Assembly (NCBI GenBank): GCA_937906165.1
Contig: CALCYA010000111.1
Coordinates: 1 to 9,036 of the forward strand
Length of the DNA: 9,036 bases
Origin: an uncultured Bacteroidales bacterium
GTDB lineage: Bacteria; Bacteroidota; Bacteroidia; Bacteroidales; Bacteroidaceae
Direction: 5' to 3'
In this document: positions 1 to 5,129 of the stretch, one piece after another
Numbering within the stretch: position 1 is the stretch's first letter
Layout of the letters: the number at the start of each line of letters is the position of its first letter
The notes under the pieces: generated by a model
The model's input: only the letters and a program-made list of their open reading frames with translations
Databases searched by the model: none
What the model was told of the DNA's origin: nothing
Program-made: the position numbers and the translations under genes

Positions 1-81
1 TTGTCTCCCTGTGTTAGGGAGACGAGCAACGAAGTTGCGGAGAGGGTCTCGTTAAACGTTAGCCCTTTATCGTTAAACGTT
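1..81. repeat. Cluster of short inverted and direct repeats downstream of nadK
   Basis: Three elements are visible. GTCTCCCT (3-10) and AGGGAGAC (16-23) form a perfect 8-bp inverted repeat around a 5-base loop. GCAAC (26-30) and GTTGC (34-38) form a 5-bp inverted repeat around GAA, nested inside GAGAC (19-23) and GTCTC (46-50). The 12-mer TCGTTAAACGTT occurs twice, at 49-60 and 70-81, 21 bases apart. The cluster starts 2 bases beyond the nadK stop codon, so the hairpins could end or stabilise the nadK transcript, which runs leftward. No T-tract is visible after the stem before the window ends, so a rho-independent terminator cannot be confirmed. A dispersed intergenic repeat is an equally good reading. 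Confidence 0.6.
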
Positions 82-82
82 C

Positions 83-976
83 TTACTCCCTGATATCTGC
101 TCCCCACATCAGTTTTTCTTGCAGGTTCTGGATGAAGGAGTGTTTGCGGCTGCGTATGATAAGCTGCTTGTAGTCGGCTTTGCGCACTGTTATATGTGTT
201 GTCTCGTTACAGCTCTCGTTGCGTCCGTCAATGGCTATGAGGAAATTGTGGCTGCGGCTGTTTACCTTGATGCCTATCTGTGCACTGTCGCTTATCACCA
301 ACGGACGGGCGCTCAGGCTGTGTGGGGCAATGGGGGTGAGCACGAGCACATTGGCATCGGGGGCGATGATAGGGCCGCCCACACTCAACGAGTAGCCTGT
401 TGAGCCTGACGGGGCTGCCACTATGAGTCCGTCGGCCTGGTATATGATTCTGTCGTTGCCGTTGAGTGTTGCTTCTATTGTCATCATCGATGAGCTGTCG
501 TGCTTCATTATGGCAATCTCGTTGAGTGCAAAGGGGTAGTTTCTGAGCTCCTTGCCGTCTGTCACGGCCTCAATTATGTTGTGCTCCTCCACCTCATAGT
601 CTCCGCTGTGTATCTTGCCCAGCACATACCCGATATCCTCGTTGGAGGTTGTCGTGAGGAATCCCAAACGGCCTGCGTTGATGCCGAGGATGGGGATTGC
701 CTTGCGGCCTATGCGGCTTGCCGTGCGCAGGAGTGTTCCGTCGCCTCCGAAACTGATGGCAATATCGGCTGTGAAATCATCGCCGGTGATGAGTTCTGCG
801 GGCTGTGGCACATCGATGCCTTCCGACAGAAGGAACTCGTAGAAAGGTTGGTCTATGCTGAATGTGTCGCCATATTCTGTTATGGCGCTGAACAGCTGTC
901 CTATGCTTCTTGACTTCTTTGACTGGTGCTTGTTCCCGAAAATTGCGAATCTCATCCTGTTAATATTTTTTGACAT
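83..976 (-). CDS. nadK: NAD kinase
   Basis: NAD kinase phosphorylates NAD to NADP in the cytoplasm and is the only known route to NADP in most bacteria. The 297-residue product has the family's hallmark FGGDGTLLR (76-84, with GGDG at 77-80), the GINAGRLGFL block (98-107), the NE pair (152-153), a GSTGYSLSVGGP motif (191-202; the common form is GSTAY) and the C-terminal IDG (249-251). Length is normal. An ATG at 953-955 would start the protein at MRFAIFGNK, which matches where I recall Bacteroides homologues beginning; the longer start at 974-976 adds seven residues, so the exact start is uncertain. It is transcribed divergently from pdxJ and is followed by the repeat cluster at 1-81. No missing key residue was seen. 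Confidence 0.97.
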   Translation of the reverse strand: MSKNINRMRFAIFGNKHQSKKSRSIGQLFSAITEYGDTFSIDQPFYEFLLSEGIDVPQPAELITGDDFTADIAISFGGDGTLLRTASRIGRKAIPILGINAGRLGFLTTTSNEDIGYVLGKIHSGDYEVEEHNIIEAVTDGKELRNYPFALNEIAIMKHDSSSMMTIEATLNGNDRIIYQADGLIVAAPSGSTGYSLSVGGPIIAPDANVLVLTPIAPHSLSARPLVISDSAQIGIKVNSRSHNFLIAIDGRNESCNETTHITVRKADYKQLIIRSRKHSFIQNLQEKLMWGADIRE

Positions 977-1002
977 CAGTTTATAGCCTTATAACGTGTT
1001 CA

Positions 1003-1016
1003 GCGCGTTTCCGCAC
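1003..1016 (-). promoter_or_regulatory. Small hairpin with GAAA loop in the nadK leader
   Basis: Read on the minus strand the sequence is GTGCG-GAAA-CGCGC: a 5-bp stem (one G-U pair) closed by a GNRA-type GAAA tetraloop. It lies 27 bases upstream of the longer nadK start and only a few bases after the start of transcription predicted from the -7 box at 1028-1035. A stem this close to a 5' end could protect the mRNA from decay. That role is inference; only the pairing is seen. Confidence 0.35.
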
Positions 1017-1027
1017 TAAATGGGTTA

Positions 1028-1035
1028 CAAAATTA
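1028..1035 (-). promoter_or_regulatory. Candidate -7 promoter box for nadK
   Basis: The minus strand reads TAATTTTG, an exact match to the Bacteroidota -7 consensus TAnnTTTG. It lies about 50 bases upstream of the nadK start, within the divergent intergenic region. I do not see a clear TTTG -33 element at the expected spacing, so the call rests on the -7 box and its position. Confidence 0.45.
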
Positions 1036-1069
1036 AGATAAATTATTATATAAAGTTTTTTATTTGTGC

Positions 1070-1077
1070 TATTTTTG
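1070..1077 (+). promoter_or_regulatory. Candidate -7 promoter box for the pdxJ-recG operon
   Basis: TATTTTTG matches TAnnTTTG exactly and is followed by C, as is common in this phylum. It lies 61 bases upstream of the pdxJ ATG, in the only sizeable gap before the seven-gene plus-strand run. The -33 region is A/T-rich without a clear TTTG. The nadK -7 box is only about 35 bases away on the other strand, so the two promoters overlap back to back. Confidence 0.5.
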
Positions 1078-1092
1078 CAAAAGATATGGATT

Positions 1093-1123
1093 ATAATGCC
1101 GGTGGTGTAGCCTATGGCATTAT
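1093..1123 (+). promoter_or_regulatory. Hairpin in the pdxJ 5' leader
   Basis: ATAATGCC (1093-1100) and GGCATTAT (1116-1123) are perfect 8-base complements around a 15-base loop, and they end 15 bases before the pdxJ ATG. If transcription starts just after the box at 1070-1077, this stem makes up most of the leader. It could be an RNA structure affecting translation of the first operon gene, or a DNA dyad bound by a dimeric regulator. There is no T-tract, so it is not a terminator. The pairing is seen; the function is not known. Confidence 0.45.
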
Positions 1124-1138
1124 GTAAGTGTTGTTTAT

Positions 1139-1858
1139 ATGAAGACAAAATTAAGTGTTAATATCAATAAAGTAGCGACGATAAGGAATGCCCGTGGCGG
1201 CAATAACCCCGACATTCTGGCTGTTGCTAAGGACTGTGAGGCTTTCGGTGCCGACGGCATCACTGTGCATCCACGTCCCGACGAACGCCATATTCGTCGT
1301 GCAGATGTCCCTGCGCTTCAGGCTATCCTGCGCACGGAATTCAACATAGAGGGCTATCCCACAAGGGACTTTATGGACCTTGTGCTGCGTGTGCGTCCTT
1401 CACAGGTTACGCTGGTGCCCGACAAACCCGAGCAACTGACCTCGAACAGCGGCTGGGACACCGTTGCCGAGCAGGATTTCCTGCGTGACATCCTCAATGA
1501 CCTGCGCGGAGCAGGGATACGCAGTTCGATATTCATTGATGCCGATGCACGCATGGCTGAGTACGCGGCAAAGGCGGGTGCCGACCGTGTGGAACTTTAT
1601 ACAGGTCCCTATGCACACAATTATGCCACTGACCGCGATGCTGCGATTGCGCCTTTCCTCGAGACTGCGAAGGTGGTGAAGCAGTTGGGCATAGGTCTCA
1701 ATGCAGGTCACGACCTGAGCCTTGAGAACCTCAAGTTCTTCACTGACGTGATAACCTGGGTCGACGAGGTATCTATCGGTCATGCACTCATCTGCGACGC
1801 CCTTTATATGGGACTTGAGAATACTATCAGGGCCTATCAGAATTGTTTGATAAAATAA
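1139..1858 (+). CDS. pdxJ: Pyridoxine 5'-phosphate synthase
   Basis: PdxJ condenses 3-amino-2-oxopropyl phosphate with 1-deoxyxylulose 5-phosphate to give pyridoxine 5'-phosphate, the last ring-forming step of the DXP-dependent vitamin B6 pathway, in the cytoplasm. The 239-residue protein is a TIM barrel of normal length. It opens with LSVNINKVATIRNARGG (5-21) and has VHPRPDERHI (43-52, including the active-site His44), the catalytic Glu71 in NIEGYPT, LVPDKPEQLTS near 92-102, NAGHDL with His191, and the phosphate-binding SIGHALICDALYMG (212-225). It is the first gene of the operon; exbB follows after 17 bases. The ATG start gives the usual family N-terminus. Identification is firm. Confidence 0.98.
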   Translation: MKTKLSVNINKVATIRNARGGNNPDILAVAKDCEAFGADGITVHPRPDERHIRRADVPALQAILRTEFNIEGYPTRDFMDLVLRVRPSQVTLVPDKPEQLTSNSGWDTVAEQDFLRDILNDLRGAGIRSSIFIDADARMAEYAAKAGADRVELYTGPYAHNYATDRDAAIAPFLETAKVVKQLGIGLNAGHDLSLENLKFFTDVITWVDEVSIGHALICDALYMGLENTIRAYQNCLIK

Positions 1859-1875
1859 TAAAACAACAATATACT

Positions 1876-2592
1876 ATGATTTTTCTTACAGAGGTTGCCG
1901 CAGAGGCAACAACCACAGAGGTTCTGACAGCTGTTGCGGAGCCGGTACAGGAGAGTTTGAATATCCTTGAACTTGCCATGAAGGGCGGTTGGATTATGGT
2001 TGTACTTGCGATATTGTCAATCTTGGGCGTATACATCTTTGTGGAGCGCTTCATGACCCTGCGCAAGTCAATGAAGAGAAACCCTTATCTGCTCGACCGC
2101 ATAAAGGACAATCTCCGTGACAATGACGTTAAGTCGGCAATGAACTATTGCGAGAAGCAGAATACCCCTATGTCACGTATCCTGGCAAAGGGTGTGAAGG
2201 ATTATAAACTCGACACAGTTTCTGTACGTCAGGTGCTCGAGAACAACGCAGGCCTTGAGATTGCCAACCTTGAGAAGGGTCTTCCCGTGCTCTCTACTAT
2301 CGCTGCGGTTGCTCCTATGCTCGGTTTCCTTGGAACGGTAACCGGTATGGTACAGGCTTTCTGGCAGATGTCGAATGCCGGTAACAATATCGATGTCTCT
2401 CTGTTGTCGGGCGGTATCTACGAGGCTATGGTAACCACTGTAGGCGGTCTTGTAGTGGGTATCATCGCAATCTTTGCATACAACTATCTTGTTGCTCAGG
2501 TCGACAGGGTGCAGAACTTCATGGAGGCCGATATGATTGAGTTCCTTGAGATTATAGCCGAGGATAAGGCCGGCAAGGAGAACAATGATTGA
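1876..2592 (+). CDS. exbB: ExbB/TolQ/MotA-family proton channel subunit
   Basis: ExbB forms the pentameric inner-membrane scaffold that, with ExbD, uses the proton gradient to drive TonB. From the chosen ATG the protein has 238 residues: a short N-terminal stretch, a first membrane helix near 37-56, a cytoplasmic loop of about 80 residues, then helices near 138-158 and 182-206. The family signatures are APMLGFLGTVTGMVQAF (146-162) and EAMVTTVGGLVVGI (183-196), carrying the conserved channel threonines (154 and 188). An in-frame ATG at 1843 would overlap pdxJ by 16 bases and put hydrophilic residues FDKIIKQQYT in front; the ATG at 1876 leaves a 17-base gap and is preferred. TolQ-type function cannot be excluded by sequence alone. 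Confidence 0.95.
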   Translation: MIFLTEVAAEATTTEVLTAVAEPVQESLNILELAMKGGWIMVVLAILSILGVYIFVERFMTLRKSMKRNPYLLDRIKDNLRDNDVKSAMNYCEKQNTPMSRILAKGVKDYKLDTVSVRQVLENNAGLEIANLEKGLPVLSTIAAVAPMLGFLGTVTGMVQAFWQMSNAGNNIDVSLLSGGIYEAMVTTVGGLVVGIIAIFAYNYLVAQVDRVQNFMEADMIEFLEIIAEDKAGKENND

Positions 2593-2616
2593 TAACAATG
2601 GCAAAGTAAGGTCTTT

Positions 2617-3033
2617 ATGATAAAGAGAAAAACAAAGGCTATAGACGGTTTCTCAATGTCTTCGATGACGGATATCATCTTTCTGTTGCTGATATTCTTC
2701 ATGCTGACATCGACTATCGTTGCGCCTAACGCGATAAAGGTGCTGTTGCCCGAGGGTAAGGCGCAGACACAGGCAAAGCCTCTGGCACGTGTCACCATAG
2801 ACAAGGAACTGAACTTCTTTGTACAGTGGGACAAGGACGAGCCTATGCAGATTGAGGGTCTCGAGGAACTGACTGCATTCCTCTTCGATTGCCGTGAGAA
2901 GGACGAGGAGATGTACATCGCCCTATATGCCGACGTCAGCATCCCGTACGGAGAGGTTGTCAAGGTGCTTAATATTGCAAACGATAACGAGTTCAAGATG
3001 GTGCTTGCCACACGGCAGCCCGACAAAAAGTGA
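2617..3033 (+). CDS. exbD: ExbD/TolR-family proton channel subunit
   Basis: ExbD sits in the ExbB pore and couples proton flow to TonB movement. The 138-residue product has a short basic cytoplasmic tail, a single membrane helix at about 19-36 and a periplasmic domain. The motif SMSSMTDIIFLLLIFFMLTS (13-32) contains Asp19, equivalent to the essential protonatable Asp of E. coli ExbD. The periplasmic part ends in the usual ADVSIPYGEVVKVLNIANDN region (105-124). It starts 24 bases after exbB, and its TGA stop overlaps the tonB ATG by one base, suggesting coupled translation. Only one exbD copy is present here; I recall some Bacteroidota operons carrying two. Confidence 0.95.
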   Translation: MIKRKTKAIDGFSMSSMTDIIFLLLIFFMLTSTIVAPNAIKVLLPEGKAQTQAKPLARVTIDKELNFFVQWDKDEPMQIEGLEELTAFLFDCREKDEEMYIALYADVSIPYGEVVKVLNIANDNEFKMVLATRQPDKK

Positions 3034-3872
3034 TGAAAGATATTTCAAAAGAGAAATTATACGGTATCGCAGGTACGCTACTGTTTCATCTTGTGGTGCT
3101 TATTCTGCTCTATTTCATTGTTATGGAGCAGATTCCTGTGCAGCCTGAGAAGAGCAATATCGAGATGCAGAGTGCTGTTGAGGACTTTGCCGGTGAGGAG
3201 TTCTTCGAGGCAAAGATGATGACCGACGTACAGCCCCAGGTGTCAAAGTCCGACCCTGCTCCCGAGGCTCCTGCCAAAGACCCGCTCATCGCACAGAATT
3301 ATGAGGAGAGTGTGCCTGTAGATACACTCGACTCAAAGAAGAAGCAGGAAAAGCCAAAGCCTGTGGTGAGCGAGGAAGAGAAACGTCGCAAGGAGGAGGC
3401 CGAGAGGCTGGCTGCCGAAGAGGCGGCACGGCGTGCCGCAGAGGAGGCTGAGCGCAAGGCCAAGGAGAAGATTGCGAATTCTGTTGCAGGAACTTTCGGC
3501 AAGTCAAGCAACCTGAGCAGCAAAGGTGGCGGAACAGAGGGTGTAGGCAACACAGGAAGCACTGCCGGAGGCACCGATAAAGGTGTTGTCAAAGGTACAG
3601 GCAACGGCTTGGGTATCGAGTATAAGGTCGGTAACCGAAAGGTTGTCGGTGAATTGAACAGGAATATTCCGGTCCAGGAAGAGGGCGTGGTGATAGTCAA
3701 TGTCACAGTGGATCCTCAGGGACGTGTAGTGAGTGCAAACGCCAAGACTGCTTCTCTTGAACTGAAGAGGGCTGCAGAGAAGGCTGCGCGTGAGATAAAG
3801 TTCAACAATGTCTCTAACCTGACCGAGAATGAATCGGGTACAATCACATTCCGTTTTAATATGAGTTATTGA
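3033..3872 (+). CDS. tonB: TonB/TolA-like energy transducer
   Basis: This 279-residue protein is anchored in the inner membrane and should carry energy from ExbB-ExbD across the periplasm to outer-membrane partners. The parts in order are: short cytoplasmic tail, one membrane helix (about 11-30) with His19 in the place of the conserved TonB His, an acidic segment, a charged Lys/Glu/Ala-rich helical or coiled-coil stretch (about 113-147), a Gly/Ser/Thr-rich linker (about 155-195), and a C-terminal TonB-type domain (about 200-279) with VVIVNVTVDPQGRV and a final TFRFNMSY. The Ala/Glu/Lys region resembles TolA more than the Pro-rich TonB spacer, so the partner could be a Tol-like machine. The start is the ATG sharing one base with the exbD stop; a GTG just upstream is less likely. 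Confidence 0.88.
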   Translation: MKDISKEKLYGIAGTLLFHLVVLILLYFIVMEQIPVQPEKSNIEMQSAVEDFAGEEFFEAKMMTDVQPQVSKSDPAPEAPAKDPLIAQNYEESVPVDTLDSKKKQEKPKPVVSEEEKRRKEEAERLAAEEAARRAAEEAERKAKEKIANSVAGTFGKSSNLSSKGGGTEGVGNTGSTAGGTDKGVVKGTGNGLGIEYKVGNRKVVGELNRNIPVQEEGVVIVNVTVDPQGRVVSANAKTASLELKRAAEKAAREIKFNNVSNLTENESGTITFRFNMSY

Positions 3873-3874
3873 TT

Positions 3875-4420
3875 ATGAAGAAAGTATATCTATTCCTGGC
3901 CGACGGTTTCGAGACCGTTGAGGCTCTGGCTCCTGTAGACGTGATGCGTCGTGCAGGCATCGAGGTGGTAACAGTGTCTATCATGCAGCGCCGTGAGGTT
4001 GTCTCGGCACAGAACGTGACCGTAGCGGCAGATATTCTTTACGAGGATGTGTGCCTGTGTGATGCCGATGCTCTTGTGTTGCCCGGTGGTGGCGTGGGAA
4101 CCGACAATCTCTCGGCCCATGAACCCCTGCGCGCGGCACTGAAAGATGCCCACTCAAAGGGCACGCTTGTGGCTGCGATATGTGCGGCTCCAATGGTCTT
4201 CGGACGCATCGGAATACTTGAGGGCCGCAAGGCTACCTGTTACCCCGGTTGCGAGGGTGACCTCTTCGGTGCGGAGTACACAGCCGTTGCGGTCCAGGAG
4301 GATGGAAATATAATCACAGGCTGCGGGCCGGGCGTCTCTTTTGACTTCGGTTTTGCACTTGTAGAGCGTCTGTGTGGGGCTGATATGGTAGCGACCCTGC
4401 GTTCGCAGATGCAATTTTAA
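3875..4420 (+). CDS. DJ-1/PfpI family protein
   Basis: The 181-residue product belongs to the DJ-1/ThiJ/PfpI superfamily and closely follows the human DJ-1 pattern: ADGFETVEALAPVDVMRRAGIEV (9-31) with Glu16 matching DJ-1 Glu18, VLPGGG (68-73), the nucleophile elbow AICAAP (101-106) with reactive Cys103 matching DJ-1 Cys106, and the GPGVSFDF motif (151-158). Length is typical. Family members have been assigned glyoxalase, deglycase or oxidative-stress roles, several of them disputed; the sequence alone does not choose between them. It starts 2 bases after the tonB stop and 10 bases before ispD, so it is co-transcribed. The ATG start is clear; an upstream TTG would overlap tonB needlessly. Confidence 0.93.
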   Translation: MKKVYLFLADGFETVEALAPVDVMRRAGIEVVTVSIMQRREVVSAQNVTVAADILYEDVCLCDADALVLPGGGVGTDNLSAHEPLRAALKDAHSKGTLVAAICAAPMVFGRIGILEGRKATCYPGCEGDLFGAEYTAVAVQEDGNIITGCGPGVSFDFGFALVERLCGADMVATLRSQMQF

Positions 4421-4430
4421 AAAGAATAAC

Positions 4431-5129
4431 ATGAAAAAATATCTTATAGTAGTTGCCGGTGGCAAGGGGCTCCGTATGGGCGGTGATATGCCCAAGCAGT
4501 TCCAGCTGATAGGAGGAAAGCCTGTGCTTATGGTGACTTTGGAGCGTCTGCATTCAATAGATCCTGCAATGCAGCTTATTCTTGTTCTTCCGGCCGATCA
4601 TTTCGAGCTTTGGAAGGAGTTGTGCAAGGAGCATGCCTTTGCTGTTCCCCTGTTGCTTACACAGGGTGGTGCAACACGTTTCCACTCGGTACAGAACGGC
4701 CTTGCTCAGGTCGATGACATTGACGAGGCACTTGTGGGTGTGCACGACGGTGTACGTCCGTTCGTATCGCAGAAGGTTGTCGATGACTGCTTCCGTGAGG
4801 CCTGGATACACGGTGCTGCAATACCTATGATTGAGCTGCAGGACAGCCTGCGTCACATCGTCGGTGGCAACGGTGTTACCGAGGTGGTGCGTCGCGACCG
4901 TTACCGTCTGGTGCAGACACCCCAGGTGTTCAAACTCTCCGTGATTCGCCGTGCATACGAGCAGCGCTTTGTGGAGACTTTCACCGATGATGCCTCTGTG
5001 GTTGAGGCTGCAGGAATGCAGGTGGTTGCCGTCGAGGGTAACCGCGAGAATATAAAGCTCACAACACCGTTTGACCTGATGGTCGCCAAGACCCTGATGG
5101 AATGCTGGACACCACAAAGAGAAATATAA
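4431..5129 (+). CDS. ispD: 2-C-methyl-D-erythritol 4-phosphate cytidylyltransferase
   Basis: IspD transfers CMP from CTP to methylerythritol 4-phosphate, the third step of the MEP isoprenoid pathway, in the cytoplasm. The 232-residue protein has the nucleotide-binding loop VVAGGKGLRMGGDMPKQF (7-24, with Arg15 and Lys22), GGATRFHSVQNGL (79-91), VHDGVRPFV (104-112, Asp106), the TPQVF block (163-167), FTDDASVVE (184-192) and ENIKLTTPFDL (206-216, Lys209). These are the family's substrate and metal residues, and length is normal. Its last 28 bases overlap the start of recG in another frame, so translation of the two is probably linked. PdxJ, at the head of the operon, uses the same upstream metabolite, 1-deoxyxylulose 5-phosphate. 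Confidence 0.97.
   Translation: MKKYLIVVAGGKGLRMGGDMPKQFQLIGGKPVLMVTLERLHSIDPAMQLILVLPADHFELWKELCKEHAFAVPLLLTQGGATRFHSVQNGLAQVDDIDEALVGVHDGVRPFVSQKVVDDCFREAWIHGAAIPMIELQDSLRHIVGGNGVTEVVRRDRYRLVQTPQVFKLSVIRRAYEQRFVETFTDDASVVEAAGMQVVAVEGNRENIKLTTPFDLMVAKTLMECWTPQREI

Noticed and set aside
119..913. Plus-strand open frames opposite nadK
   Set aside because: The minus strand encodes a full-length NAD kinase with all motifs; the plus frames show no family resemblance.
1843..1875. Upstream ATG as the exbB start
   Set aside because: It overlaps pdxJ by 16 bases and adds a polar segment; the ATG at 1876 gives better spacing and a more typical N-terminus.
3299..3706. Proline- and serine-rich minus-strand frame
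   Set aside because: This is the reverse reading of the Gly/Glu/Ala-rich tonB region; low-complexity coding produces such frames by itself.
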